From contig NZ_MSYM01000020.1 in NCBI RefSeq assembly GCF_001938565.1, forward strand, positions 62,001 to 126,000: DNA of 64,000 nucleotides, given 5' to 3'. Below are positions 6,138 through 15,043 of this stretch, one piece after another (position 1 is the stretch's first letter; each line of letters begins with the position of its first letter). Below the pieces are notes generated by a model. It was not told the origin of the DNA. It ran no database searches and saw only the letters and a list, made by a program, of their open reading frames with translations. A program made the translations under genes and the position numbers. The DNA comes from Rhodoferax antarcticus ANT.BR. GTDB taxonomy: Bacteria > Pseudomonadota > Gammaproteobacteria > Burkholderiales > Burkholderiaceae_C.

Positions 6138-6250
6138 TTGACAGCCTCCCTGCCCAAGGACAGGGATTCCTACTGCTAGACGCTCATGTCCGAGCGCGAG
6201 AATGTTTCTTGCAGCGTTCACGTCGCGGTCATGAACTGATCCACAGATTT
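6138..6250 (-). pseudogene. 3' remnant of IS200/IS605-type tnpB and element right end
   Basis: The minus strand encodes CGSVHDRDVNAARNIL and then GHERLAVGIPVL, the C-terminal zinc-finger and RuvC end of TnpB proteins. The following TTGACAGCCTCCCTGCCC hairpin with GGACAGGG is typical of the end region and guide-RNA scaffold of these elements. All the rest of tnpB is gone and no in-frame stop remains at the usual place. Confidence 0.75.
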
Positions 6251-6471
6251 GGTTCGGTTCCGTATTTGGCAGCGAATGCAAAGCCCTTTTTGTTCTCTTT
6301 CCAAAACCTATCCAACTCATCCAGAGTTGGTAAAGTCAAAAACATAGTGCCATCGTCAAGCAACAAACGCTCAGGGCGCTGAATATTGATGGGAAGAATT
6401 AGCTTCGGCGGCTTCGGCGGCTTCGGCGGTTTCAGTGGCGTTCTTCGCGCTATTTCTTTGTGAACTTTCAT
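6229..6471 (-). CDS. Small unknown protein with PPK repeats
   Basis: 80 residues from ATG (MKVHKEIARR). After a short basic start comes a PPKPPKPPK run encoded by a 9-bp tandem repeat at 6405-6432, then DGTMFLTLPTLDELDRFWKEN. The C-terminal 20 residues overlap the tnpB scar in another frame, so the original 3' end may have been replaced by the insertion. It lies just downstream of the 6491-7063 gene and is probably the last gene of the parB operon. No family recognised. Confidence 0.5.
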   Translation of the reverse strand: MKVHKEIARRTPLKPPKPPKPPKLILPINIQRPERLLLDDGTMFLTLPTLDELDRFWKENKKGFAFAAKYGTEPNLWISS

Positions 6472-6490
6472 TTTGAACTCAAAAATCAAT

Positions 6491-7063
6491 TCACGACGGC
6501 TCTTTGGCCTGAGTCATCGCCTCATTAATAAGACGTTTAGCCCTTGCTTCATCAACCAGTTCAGAGTCTGCCGGGATCACAGGTAAATCCAGGATGCATC
6601 CAAGCGGGTCGCGTGATAGCCAGTCCCCCTGCGGCACCGAAAGCATGACACGACCATCGTTTAATGGCTTGGCCACAACAAAATGCGTTGCATCACCATC
6701 AGCCACCATTCCGAAAACACCAAGACATTTTTCGAGGCTCCAGGTTAGCAAAGTCAACAAGTCTGCTACATCATCAAGTTTGTTTTGGGCCACCATACCA
6801 GCATTAGTTTTGCGATCCGGTTTGATCATCCAGTGACTGCTATTGATCCTTGTTGGAGGACCAAAACCATTGATACGAGCGGCAAAGCGATAGGCCAATC
6901 CGACACCAATACTACCGCTACAAATGACGCCATCACAGCCGTATTCATCTTTCAAATCAGTGGTTGCGGAACTTGCGTCGTCCTTGGCAATATTGAAGCG
7001 CACCAACGCATCAACACACACCTTGGCAGGAAGAATATAAAAATCCCTTTTTATTGTTAGCAC
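6491..7063 (-). CDS. Unknown protein in parB operon
   Basis: 190 residues with a GTG start overlapping the stop of the previous gene (GTGCTAA), which suggests translational coupling. No signal peptide or membrane segment. A Gly-rich turn (GVICSGSIGVGLAYRFAAR), a Trp/Pro-rich middle (INSSHWMIKPDRK) and an acidic-to-basic C-terminus are visible. I do not recognise the family. Its place after parB suggests a plasmid housekeeping role, but this is context only. Confidence 0.65.
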   Translation of the reverse strand: MLTIKRDFYILPAKVCVDALVRFNIAKDDASSATTDLKDEYGCDGVICSGSIGVGLAYRFAARINGFGPPTRINSSHWMIKPDRKTNAGMVAQNKLDDVADLLTLLTWSLEKCLGVFGMVADGDATHFVVAKPLNDGRVMLSVPQGDWLSRDPLGCILDLPVIPADSELVDEARAKRLINEAMTQAKEPS

Positions 7064-7461
7064 TTAAAGCCTTTCGATTGATACTTTTTGTGGTCATTGC
7101 TTCCATGACGATGTGTGCTTGAGTTTTGCTGCTCATACACACCAGAGCATCCCTCCCTCCGTGGTACCGCCATCGACAAGTCGCCAAATTCTGATTTGAA
7201 CTCGGTTTTTTTCCCACCTTTAAAATCTTCCTTTTTTTCGGCCACTTCACCGTCTATCGTTGTAATTGATGGCGTTCCGCCTTGCTTGGATGTGGCAGAA
7301 AACGAGTCGTCTATAGCTCCGCTTTGCGGGAAGGGTCCTTTGCTCAACGCCTCCGCATAGACCCGCCAATCACTTGGTCTTCGAAGACCAAGTGCTAACT
7401 CTTTTGAGACAAAGGCCAGAGCTGCCTTCACACGGGTTAAGCTAATTGTTTGAACAGTCAT
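7057..7461 (-). CDS. Unknown hydrophilic protein after parB
   Basis: 134 residues from MTVQTISLTRVKAAL, preceded by AGAAGA as a modest Shine-Dalgarno. A longer reading from 7545 would overlap parB by 28 bases and is less likely. The N-terminal 40 residues (VKAALAFVSKELALGLRRPSDWRVYAEALSKG, in two parts) look helical; the rest is low-complexity and rich in Lys, Ser and Gly, probably disordered. No family recognised. Confidence 0.55.
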   Translation of the reverse strand: MTVQTISLTRVKAALAFVSKELALGLRRPSDWRVYAEALSKGPFPQSGAIDDSFSATSKQGGTPSITTIDGEVAEKKEDFKGGKKTEFKSEFGDLSMAVPRREGCSGVYEQQNSSTHRHGSNDHKKYQSKGFKC

Positions 7462-7517
7462 TTCGATCTTCTGAACTTGGATTGGCCATCGTTTTGCAAT
7501 GGCCTTGCGTTTGAAAA

Positions 7518-9422
7518 TCAAGCTTTCAGGGCTGATGGAAGCCACCGAGTACCGGCGAGCTTGGCAGCGGCGTACTGAACCGCTTCGTCTTTTTTCATTT
7601 TTGCCATTGGCTCTGAAACAGTTGCACTCGTGGCTTCTGTCACAGCATCAATGATCTTGCCTTTCGGCATGTGCTTGAGGTAGGTTTCAGGGGTTGGCGC
7701 CCAAAAATCAGCCATATCCAGGCCAACCGCCTTGATCAGTCCGTGCGCGTTGCCTTGGGATGCTCCGTTGGTTGTATGTACCGCCGTGGTAGCCAGGGCC
7801 GTCCCCAGCGCGATCATTTCAAGACTTGCCCCTTGGGGCTGGCCAATGAACCAATCAAGCCACAGAGCCTTATCTACGGGCAACATTTGACGCCAGCGAT
7901 CCAATGCCTTCTCCACCTTTTCATGCCCATTGTTTGCAGCCAGCGAATCAGAATTCTTTTCCAACTCGTACTTCGCGCTGGTCAAATTGATCTTCACCGG
8001 GTTGTTAAAAGACCCATGATCCATCAAGGACTCAGCAAAACGGTGAGCCGCCGCTGCCAGTGCGACTTTTTGATTGCCAATCATGGATGCCTGCAAAGCA
8101 ACAGTCAGGTGCGAAGTCATGTTGAGCATCAGTCGTTCTGAGAAATCAGGCTTAACCTTGCCTTGGGCGCTACCTACGCCTGACTGAGCGTCACCAACCG
8201 AACCTTTTAGGCGAAGACCGTAGTGGCAGTCAATGCCACCCCACCCGACAAAGACAATCACGCCTTGAGTGGCCTTGTTGGGGTTGCTGGTGTCAATAAA
8301 AGTGGCCGTCAGAGCATCGATCTCTTGATCCAGTTCAGCCGCCTCATCGCTCAATTTTCCGACTTCTTCAGGGTCAGCGCCGTCATCATTTTCACAATCA
8401 TCAATCTTGCCGTTAAGGTCATTCAAACGATCCTGCATTTCGTCCAGCTTTGCTTGTTCTTCTTGTGTTGGTGCGCGTGGTACAGGCCGTTCTTGTTGAT
8501 ACTTCGATCCAAGGTTGTAACTGTGAACCTGCTCCAAACTGGTTTCAACCCAACCCCACCCTGCACCCAACAGTTCGGCTTTGCGATCTTCCAGATGCTT
8601 GGCAACCAACTCATTCAGCAGCAGCGGATTCGCAATAAACACCGCGTCGTCTTTTTCGCTGAATAAGTCAACTCGGACTTCGCCACCAGCGGCCGTGTAT
8701 TCTTCAATTGACACGACTTTCACCCGCTTGTCGCTGGAAGGCACTTCCTGTTGAAGAATCTGATTTTTGATCTGGTGTGCCGAACGTGAGTAGGGCGGCA
8801 AAGAGTTCCAAACCCTCACCTGTGTTTCCTGGTCATCCGTGGCCGCGAGCGCCATCAGTTGATCCAACGTCAGTTCATTGGCACGGTACAGGCTGAACAA
8901 TTCTGCCGCGATACCGGCCATTTTGAGGCGACGTTGCACATGCAGTTCTGTCACGCCGAATTTATTGGCAATGGCTGCAGCGGTTACACCCTTTTGAAAC
9001 ATCGCGTGGTAGGCATCAAACTCGTCAGCCGGGTGCATGCCTTCCTGGGAAATGTTTTCAGTCAGGCTGACCTCAATGGCCGAGTCAGCGTCAATCAGTT
9101 TGCATTCAACGGGGAAGTCGGCAAACAGCGCCCCGGTTGCGGTAAGCATTTGAAGGGCACGAAGCCTGCGCCCACCAGCTTCGACACCGTAACGCGGCAA
9201 GCCGTCCTGATCAACTAATCGTGTAACGATCAACGGGTTCAATAGCCCCTGGCTTGCGATCATTTGGGCCAACTCAGAGATACCAGTGGGTTCGACCCGG
9301 CGCACATTGGTTGGCGACAAGGTGAGTTGATTCAATGGGACGTGGAGCGAAAATTGTTTTTTAGCCGCAACCGGGGTGCTGGTAGCGACATTGGAAACTT
9401 GAAGTGTTGCGGTTGCAGTCAT
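7518..9422 (-). CDS. parB: ParB/Spo0J-family nuclease-like protein, large
   Basis: 634 residues, about twice a typical ParB. Residues 25-115 are the ParB/sulfiredoxin-like N-domain with LSPTNVRR, the GLLNPLIV strand and the GGRRLRAL box that binds CTP in ParB proteins. TENISQEGMHPADEF and the HTH AAAIANKFGVTELHVQRRLK follow at 120-180. After residue 300 there is a long acidic coiled-coil region (DEMQDRLNDLNGKIDDCEND) and a further unknown domain of about 250 residues. No parA is visible in the window, so partition or a regulatory role are both possible. It begins a minus-strand operon with three small unknown genes. Confidence 0.85.
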   Translation of the reverse strand: MTATATLQVSNVATSTPVAAKKQFSLHVPLNQLTLSPTNVRRVEPTGISELAQMIASQGLLNPLIVTRLVDQDGLPRYGVEAGGRRLRALQMLTATGALFADFPVECKLIDADSAIEVSLTENISQEGMHPADEFDAYHAMFQKGVTAAAIANKFGVTELHVQRRLKMAGIAAELFSLYRANELTLDQLMALAATDDQETQVRVWNSLPPYSRSAHQIKNQILQQEVPSSDKRVKVVSIEEYTAAGGEVRVDLFSEKDDAVFIANPLLLNELVAKHLEDRKAELLGAGWGWVETSLEQVHSYNLGSKYQQERPVPRAPTQEEQAKLDEMQDRLNDLNGKIDDCENDDGADPEEVGKLSDEAAELDQEIDALTATFIDTSNPNKATQGVIVFVGWGGIDCHYGLRLKGSVGDAQSGVGSAQGKVKPDFSERLMLNMTSHLTVALQASMIGNQKVALAAAAHRFAESLMDHGSFNNPVKINLTSAKYELEKNSDSLAANNGHEKVEKALDRWRQMLPVDKALWLDWFIGQPQGASLEMIALGTALATTAVHTTNGASQGNAHGLIKAVGLDMADFWAPTPETYLKHMPKGKIIDAVTEATSATVSEPMAKMKKDEAVQYAAAKLAGTRWLPSALKA

Positions 9423-9464
9423 GGGGAAAACTCCGAAATAAATGAAATGGGCGAAATTGCCCGA

Positions 9465-10133
9465 TCAGACGCGCTCAGATTCAGAGACAAAAACAGCCCT
9501 GATTTTCAAAAGCAGCTCTTTGTGACTCTCGATACGTTTGTTGGCTTTTGCAGTTGCAATCACCTTCACATCTGTCACACCTACGGCTCTCAAGGCGTTG
9601 TCAACCTTGGTGCATTCCTCCTTTAGTTTTGTTGAAAAATCAGCACTGACGGGTATTTCCGTGCCATCTGCGTCCTTGATGCTGGCAGCATGGTTAATGA
9701 AAGTGCGTCCAGCACGCTCAATCGGTGAAGGCCATGCAGAAATCTTCACCCACTCACCAGGCAGACAGTTATTCAGCTTGACGATCAATCGTTGGGCGAC
9801 ATCGCTTTTGAGATCAAGGGAGATGGTGTATTGGTCATCGTTTCCAGCCTGAAGACCGATTCGCAGCTTCGGGTAAACATTGCCATTGCCGTCGATGTTT
9901 TCGCGGTAGTTGACATAGTTCAACAAGCCCTCCATCGCCATCGGCAGAATGCAAGCGCCATCAAGGTAAGAGCGAAGAACGGCAGTGGCACCACCACGGG
10001 CATTGCCAGAAAATCCACGCTTCCAGACATCTTCTCCAACCTCTTCGCGGGATCGCGCCACAGCCGCATCAAGCGCCTCTGATTGTGCGAAAAAGCCACC
10101 TGCGATGGTGGAATACAGAATCAAGTGTTTCAT
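9465..10133 (-). CDS. Unknown protein next to parB
   Basis: 222 residues, soluble. It opens MKHLILYSTIAGGFFAQSEAL, mixes beta-like and charged segments (KLRIGLQAGNDDQYTISLDL) and ends in a basic, helical region (VKVIATAKANKRIESHKELL). No family recognised. The GEWVKISAWPSP stretch could be part of an OB-like barrel, but this is weak. A shared promoter box lies 22 bases upstream; parB follows 42 bases downstream, so parB may depend on this promoter. Confidence 0.65.
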   Translation of the reverse strand: MKHLILYSTIAGGFFAQSEALDAAVARSREEVGEDVWKRGFSGNARGGATAVLRSYLDGACILPMAMEGLLNYVNYRENIDGNGNVYPKLRIGLQAGNDDQYTISLDLKSDVAQRLIVKLNNCLPGEWVKISAWPSPIERAGRTFINHAASIKDADGTEIPVSADFSTKLKEECTKVDNALRAVGVTDVKVIATAKANKRIESHKELLLKIRAVFVSESERV

Positions 10134-10154
10134 AGGTTTTTACAAATAGTTGGT

Positions 10155-10169
10155 GTTGCAAAGATTATA
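10155..10169 (-). promoter_or_regulatory. Shared promoter box, site 2 (TATAATCTTTGCAAC)
   Basis: Consensus-like copy upstream of the 9465-10133 gene and parB. No good -35 is seen upstream. Confidence 0.7.
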
Positions 10170-10182
10170 CCGCAACCACAAG

Positions 10183-10210
10183 AAAAAGGAGGATTTTTAA
10201 GGAATCCCCC
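10183..10210 (-). terminator. Rho-independent terminator
   Basis: GGGGGATT and AATCCTCC pair around a 7-base loop and are followed on the minus strand by TTTTTC. It closes the 11042-10238 transcription unit just before the next promoter box. Confidence 0.75.
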
Positions 10211-10237
10211 AAATTATTTTTCTTGCGAAAAACAATT

Positions 10238-10453
10238 TTAAATCTTTGGTTTTTCGTACATAACACGACGAATATCAAGGGTCGCTACAAGCTGCGCTTT
10301 GGCGTAGTTAAGTCGTTGAATGCGCTCATTAAGGCCTGTTGAATTTGAAAGTTGTTTAATCTCAGATTCAATCCAAATCAGACGAGCTTCCAGCTCTTTC
10401 TTCTCTTGCAGTAGAGCGTGTGGAATCATTTTTTCAGAGCAATCAGATTGCAT
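10238..10453 (-). CDS. Small coiled-coil protein, unknown
   Basis: 71 residues from ATG (MQSDCSEKM), starting right at the upstream stop (TGAAATG), with GAAGAA as possible Shine-Dalgarno. The body KKELEARLIWIESEIKQL and the following heptads look like one long helix or coiled coil. A TTG start 18 bases earlier is possible. No family recognised; it may assemble with the product of the preceding gene. Confidence 0.55.
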   Translation of the reverse strand: MQSDCSEKMIPHALLQEKKELEARLIWIESEIKQLSNSTGLNERIQRLNYAKAQLVATLDIRRVMYEKPKI

Positions 10454-10454
10454 T

Positions 10455-11042
10455 TCAAACCAATTCTTCAAGATGGACCTTGTAACCAGAGTTTGCTAAA
10501 ACCTTCAATGCGTCAGAGTATTCCTGCTCACAACAGAATTGGTCGCGGATCAATTCACAGTGGCCTATAGACTTCTTTTCTGTATGAGAATCATCAATCC
10601 AGGCCGAGTCATCTGGATAGATCAGTTCATGTGCATTGTTGACCACAACCACTTTGCCATCCCCCAGGTAGTTCTCACTAACCAGAGAATAAAACGACGG
10701 GTTCCTGCTTGCAAGGAAAAGCCCATTGGCAATCTCGTAAGGGGCATCATCAGGGAAAGTCACAAAAAATGATTGTGCCTGATCAGGGTGCGTCAGGTGT
10801 TCATCCCATGGGCGCGAATGAATAAAAACAGAATTCTGTTTGGGATCTAAAACGCAACTAAAACCATCCATTTCGAGAAGTTTCAGCATCGCAGACCACT
10901 CCACCATTGGGTTGATTTTGACAGCGCTTCGCATAGATCGCTCCAGCGCAAACAAGGTTTGATTATTCAACTCCGATGTCTGTAAATACACCACATCGAC
11001 CTCGCTTGGCCGCACGCTCGGTAAACCAATGATGAAACTCAT
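10455..11042 (-). CDS. Unknown soluble protein
   Basis: 195 residues from ATG MSFIIGLPS; the upstream in-frame ATG lies inside the promoter box and is unlikely. The sequence is rich in aromatic and acidic residues (FFVTFPDDAPYEIANGLFL, then DDSAWIDDSHTEKK). No motif I can name and no membrane segment. It forms a two-gene operon with the small coiled-coil gene, closed by a terminator. Confidence 0.6.
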   Translation of the reverse strand: MSFIIGLPSVRPSEVDVVYLQTSELNNQTLFALERSMRSAVKINPMVEWSAMLKLLEMDGFSCVLDPKQNSVFIHSRPWDEHLTHPDQAQSFFVTFPDDAPYEIANGLFLASRNPSFYSLVSENYLGDGKVVVVNNAHELIYPDDSAWIDDSHTEKKSIGHCELIRDQFCCEQEYSDALKVLANSGYKVHLEELV

Positions 11043-11052
11043 AAATCTTCCT

Positions 11053-11067
11053 GTTGCAAAGACAATA
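11053..11067 (-). promoter_or_regulatory. Shared promoter box, site 3 (TATTGTCTTTGCAAC)
   Basis: Lies 10 bases before the ATG of the 10455-11042 gene. The -10 part is weaker than in other copies, the TTTGCAAC part is exact. Confidence 0.6.
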
Positions 11068-11090
11068 ATTAACAAGCGCCAAAAAAGCCG

Positions 11091-11918
11091 CTACTCAGCA
11101 GCGGCTTCGTTGACAGCATTCTCGATAAGTTCAGTGGCCACCCTGGACCTGGGCATCTTATTTGAGCGATACCACCTGTAGTAAGTTGACTGGTTAATCG
11201 GATTCTCCTGACTCGTTTGATACGAGGGGTTAGGAGACACAATTTCCTTGCTGTACTGCACAACATCACCAGGTGCAACTATCGTTTTGTTTGCAATCAA
11301 CAAATCATCAGCCTTACGATACACGTAACGGTGAACCACCATTTCATCATCAAGGATTGCGTACCAGCCATACTCGTCGTCAAGATCAGTGCCCTTCTGG
11401 AATACACCGGCCCGGTCGCACACCACTGCACGCTTACACAAATGCGTGACACGGCGACACAGTTCACGGTGAGGGGAAACAGTCAGATTCGTTGGGTCAA
11501 TACCAAGCTTTTCAAACCAGGCATCCATGACCGGGCGAATACTCTTTGGCCTCCCGGTGTTGTCTGTTGACATTGTGTGCTTCCAATACGCCTCAAGACG
11601 CCTATGGAAAGACTCAATGAAGTTATCTTGCATGACCCATCCCTGCAAGTACGAAGAAAGCAAAATTGCCTTGATTGGCAAATAGGAACTGCTCACAACA
11701 TGATCAACATCTGAACTTGGACGACCAAATTCCTTCTCGTAACGGTTAACCGCACGAGCCAATTCATTCGTTGTCATACCCAGACTGGACTTTATTTCAC
11801 GCATTCTGGAAGTCAGAACGTGATCAGCTTGATCGCCAAATTTTGCAAAACGTACCGGACGACTCACCGGAACTCGCATCTTCTTGTGTTTGAATTTACT
11901 GGAAAGTTGAATTTCCAT
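11091..11918 (-). CDS. Putative DNA-binding protein, unknown family
   Basis: 275 residues, basic N-terminus (SSKFKHKKMRVPVSR). Residues about 37-60 (MREIKSSLGMTTNELARAVNR) read like a helix-turn-helix, and the C-terminal QSTYYRWYRSNKMPRSRVAT like a second DNA- or RNA-contacting helix. The middle contains Cys/His residues (RELCRRVTHLCKRAVVC) that are not a standard zinc motif. It stands alone between two promoter boxes. A regulator of the element is one guess; I cannot name the family. Confidence 0.55.
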   Translation of the reverse strand: MEIQLSSKFKHKKMRVPVSRPVRFAKFGDQADHVLTSRMREIKSSLGMTTNELARAVNRYEKEFGRPSSDVDHVVSSSYLPIKAILLSSYLQGWVMQDNFIESFHRRLEAYWKHTMSTDNTGRPKSIRPVMDAWFEKLGIDPTNLTVSPHRELCRRVTHLCKRAVVCDRAGVFQKGTDLDDEYGWYAILDDEMVVHRYVYRKADDLLIANKTIVAPGDVVQYSKEIVSPNPSYQTSQENPINQSTYYRWYRSNKMPRSRVATELIENAVNEAAAE

Positions 11919-12009
11919 CTTATTTTCCTTAATTTTTTCTAGTTAGTTATTCTCTGAACCTGCCAACTATCTGATTACTTAATTATGTCACGACAAAGTT
12001 AGATAAAAT

Positions 12010-13914
12010 CTAATTGTTATTCAAATTGCCGTAAATATCGCCACAAAGATCAACAATGAAGTCATCAGGGTTCTTTTTTGATCTCCTGATGGACTTGATG
12101 CCTATTGAGCTAAGTGACTCTCCCCCACTACTTTCTTCCAGTTTGATACCCAAATCATTGAAAAATTTGTTGTAGCCAACCACATGAAGAACGCCGCTCG
12201 ACTCCGTTTGCACCGTGGTCGGAACAATTTTTTTGTTCTTCAGTCCCATTCGAATGAAATTGATCGTCAAAGCAGAGTTGGGCGCTGGTGGGGGCTTGAT
12301 CAAAGTCGCAATGCTAACAGGCACCTTTTTCTGCCCGGTGGGTTTTATACCAAGGGATTCCAATGCAACATCCTCAAGAATTGTTGTGCCTGTAGATTTG
12401 AACTTTTTGGACCCGTAAATCGAGTTGCTGAAACTCGGAACAGCGTGACAGTTGGTGGTTTTCTCAAGAGTCGCAAACCGCTCAACCCCATCAAGGGAAA
12501 TCACAAACGCCGAGGACAGCACAATCGCGTTCTCTGTCCCGTTGGAATTGGGTGCCGTGAACACGATTTTGTAGAGACAGTCCTTCGCCGGACGTAAGCC
12601 AACGTCTTTCGGATCGCGCACCAGAATGCCATTTTCATCAAGCTCGCCCAGGACAATGCCTGTGATCACACTTCGCTTGTCCTCTTTGGCATTCAAATCA
12701 GGTTTTTCCAAGTACTTGCTAAAGTCTTCCGAGAATTTTTTTTCGTCAAAGACGATGACATTCATCATCACACCATCGATCATTCCTTTGTAGCGAAAGC
12801 CAACACTCTTGATGCCATTCAATGCATTGATGTCGGCTTTGATCGTCGCAAAGTTTAAAAATTCTTCATACACGTTGACGGCGTTGATGTCGTCTAATGT
12901 TTGGACCGTTTCAAACACAGGTTCTACGCCAAAATCATAGCCAGCGCCCATTTCAATAGAAGAGGCAAGAACGTCACAAGAACTCAAGAGATCGACCAAT
13001 GCATATAGGCGATCCGAAGAAGGTCGTGGGCGTGCCATTGTTGATTTCTTGATAGGCAATGCGTTGAGCTGCCAGCTATATGAAATGGCATCTTGCAACA
13101 GCAAACGATCTTCACAAGAGATGTCCATATCCCAATATTCTGGAAAGTCAGACGCAATCCGCGCAGACTCAGAACTGTGATCAGCGTGAATCGTCACGGC
13201 GTTAGTATTGGAATTCACAATGAACTTGACCAACTTTCCAATGTCATGCAAAAAGCCAAGCGCCGGGATCAGTGGATCTTTGGGATCTAACTTGAAATTT
13301 GGGTTGTTCGGTGTGTGGCGCTTTGGATCGTAGGTATAAGCTTTTGCCTGGTGCAGCATCAAGGCTGTCACCAGCAACGTGTGCGTCAACAGAGATCGTC
13401 CGCCATGACGATCAACTCCTGCCGGATGTTTGATGTGCTTGCTATAACACAGTGTTCTGACAGTTCTGTCGGCAAGTCGTTCAAGCCCTGTGTTAGGGCC
13501 TGACTTTGAAAACACATCGGAAAACAGTCGGTCAAAATGCTCGGGCTTCAATTCAGGGGGTGAATGAACCAACAGGTCGTTTTTTTCAATCTGTTCAACA
13601 CAAGGCATAGCCTGGCGGAAAAAGGGAACTCCCCCAAGACTGGACACGACGCCACGATCTTGATTTGAAAAAGCCCGACGATCACCGACCGGCAATTTCA
13701 ATTCATAGTTGTATTTCAAACGTCTTAAAATGAGATCCCTGAACTCATCAGAAGATGACTTCGCCATAAAAATTCCGACAAAAATCGAACCCAACCACAT
13801 CGGAATGAAGTGGATATTGAATGGTTCATTCCAGAAAAACGCCTGAGCTATGCCCAGCCAAAAAAGCGTGAGCCCTACAACAACATTCGGGATGCGTTTT
13901 TCTGAAATCTTCAC
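12010..13914 (-). CDS. HD-domain membrane protein, candidate MobH/TraI_2 relaxase
   Basis: 634 residues, GTG start directly after the stop of the upstream gene. Two hydrophobic segments at about 9-29 and 35-52, then a cytosolic part. An HD-hydrolase pattern runs from about 170 to 265: HPAGVDRHGGRSLLTHTLLV, GFLHDIGKL, and ADHSSESARI. This HxxxGGLLxHTLEV...LLHDIGK order is that of TraI_2 (MobH) relaxases of SXT/R391-type elements, and no other relaxase is visible in the window. The N-terminal membrane segments and modest similarity leave a non-relaxase HD phosphohydrolase possible. The C-terminus carries short unknown beta segments. Confidence 0.55.
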   Translation of the reverse strand: MKISEKRIPNVVVGLTLFWLGIAQAFFWNEPFNIHFIPMWLGSIFVGIFMAKSSSDEFRDLILRRLKYNYELKLPVGDRRAFSNQDRGVVSSLGGVPFFRQAMPCVEQIEKNDLLVHSPPELKPEHFDRLFSDVFSKSGPNTGLERLADRTVRTLCYSKHIKHPAGVDRHGGRSLLTHTLLVTALMLHQAKAYTYDPKRHTPNNPNFKLDPKDPLIPALGFLHDIGKLVKFIVNSNTNAVTIHADHSSESARIASDFPEYWDMDISCEDRLLLQDAISYSWQLNALPIKKSTMARPRPSSDRLYALVDLLSSCDVLASSIEMGAGYDFGVEPVFETVQTLDDINAVNVYEEFLNFATIKADINALNGIKSVGFRYKGMIDGVMMNVIVFDEKKFSEDFSKYLEKPDLNAKEDKRSVITGIVLGELDENGILVRDPKDVGLRPAKDCLYKIVFTAPNSNGTENAIVLSSAFVISLDGVERFATLEKTTNCHAVPSFSNSIYGSKKFKSTGTTILEDVALESLGIKPTGQKKVPVSIATLIKPPPAPNSALTINFIRMGLKNKKIVPTTVQTESSGVLHVVGYNKFFNDLGIKLEESSGGESLSSIGIKSIRRSKKNPDDFIVDLCGDIYGNLNNN

Positions 13915-14886
13915 TTAGAGGTCTTCCGCAGTGGCCACTACACGAGCTGGTGGCAAATCAACCGTTGCCGCCTTCGCTGCGGTGCGTTTGATCGCAGCAG
14001 CTTCACGCGACACACGCTCACTTTCACGATACGCGGCCATATCATTTGCCATCTGGACGATCCACTTCGGTGGTGTTGAACCAAAATCCGTGTCAAATTC
14101 AGAGGGGTCGCGTGGAACGCCACAACGGATGTAGGTGCTGATACGTTTTTTTGGTACACCATTTTCATCGAGCACTGGAACCGGGCGACGATCTGCATCT
14201 AGCTTGACGCGCCCATCGGCATCGAGTTCGTACACAGGCATAGACCGATAGTAGTATTCACCATCGACCGTTGTAAGTTGGCCTGCTTTGATTCGAGTGG
14301 CCAATGCCGACGCATTGCGAGCTTCATACACCAAAGGAATGACGTTGTTGATGTTGGAATCCTGGCGCATCATCATGTGAAAGCGGGGAGAATCACCATC
14401 TTCAAAGCGGGCACCAACAATCACACCACACAACATGACCTGGTTGTGAACCCGAGCGTTCGACCCCTTGCCAAGCCGGTTTTCGTTTTCCAGCTTCTTT
14501 TCCTTGGGATCGAGGTTCACCAAATCCTCCACGGTACGAAGTGGGGAATTGAATGAACTCAGGCGCTCATTATTGCGGACGACCAATACAGCGTCATAAC
14601 CGCCGTAGTTGTTGCGCATGCCAATGACAGAGGCAACCGTATTTGAAGGGCCTTTATGCGGAACAATTGGTTTTGGCACCATCGCAGGAAAGTGGATCTT
14701 TCCACCATCCTTGATGATTTTTGCCTTGGTGTAGGTCGCAGTCGTGTCATTGTTGTAACCCGCGTGGTTGACTGGCATTTCCAGCACACCGATCTGGAAT
14801 GACACGTTTTTAAACCCAGCGTGGAAGGTTCGAGTTGCCGGCTGACGGCGCTCATTGATTGTGAGTGGACGAATTGCAGTAGTCAT
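13915..14886 (-). CDS. Putative OB-fold ssDNA-binding-like protein
   Basis: 323 residues. The central part (about 150-225: QVMLCGVIVGARFED, FHMMMRQDSN, then IKAGQLTTVDGEYYYRS) has the strand order of SSB/OB-fold proteins, with a Gly before the last strand. N-terminal and C-terminal regions are unlike SSB and end in a low-complexity Ala/Glu tail. It is co-transcribed with the HD-domain gene behind a shared promoter box. ssDNA handling at transfer would fit the context; no family name can be given. Confidence 0.45.
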   Translation of the reverse strand: MTTAIRPLTINERRQPATRTFHAGFKNVSFQIGVLEMPVNHAGYNNDTTATYTKAKIIKDGGKIHFPAMVPKPIVPHKGPSNTVASVIGMRNNYGGYDAVLVVRNNERLSSFNSPLRTVEDLVNLDPKEKKLENENRLGKGSNARVHNQVMLCGVIVGARFEDGDSPRFHMMMRQDSNINNVIPLVYEARNASALATRIKAGQLTTVDGEYYYRSMPVYELDADGRVKLDADRRPVPVLDENGVPKKRISTYIRCGVPRDPSEFDTDFGSTPPKWIVQMANDMAAYRESERVSREAAAIKRTAAKAATVDLPPARVVATAEDL

Positions 14887-14899
14887 GTAAAACCTCTAT

Positions 14900-14914
14900 G
14901 TTGCAAAGACTATA
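14900..14914 (-). promoter_or_regulatory. Shared promoter box, site 4 (TATAGTCTTTGCAAC)
   Basis: Lies 13 bases before the ATG of the OB-fold-like gene. Confidence 0.65.
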
Positions 14915-15043
14915 ACGAAAAAGCTAGTATTGGGTTGTTTAAAGGTTTTTTTTTTGGCCACACCTCCTTTTTAAGTTTTAAAAATGTAAGCTAACGAGAG
15001 CAAAATAAGAGATCATCAGATCCAGCCTCAACATATCCTAAAG

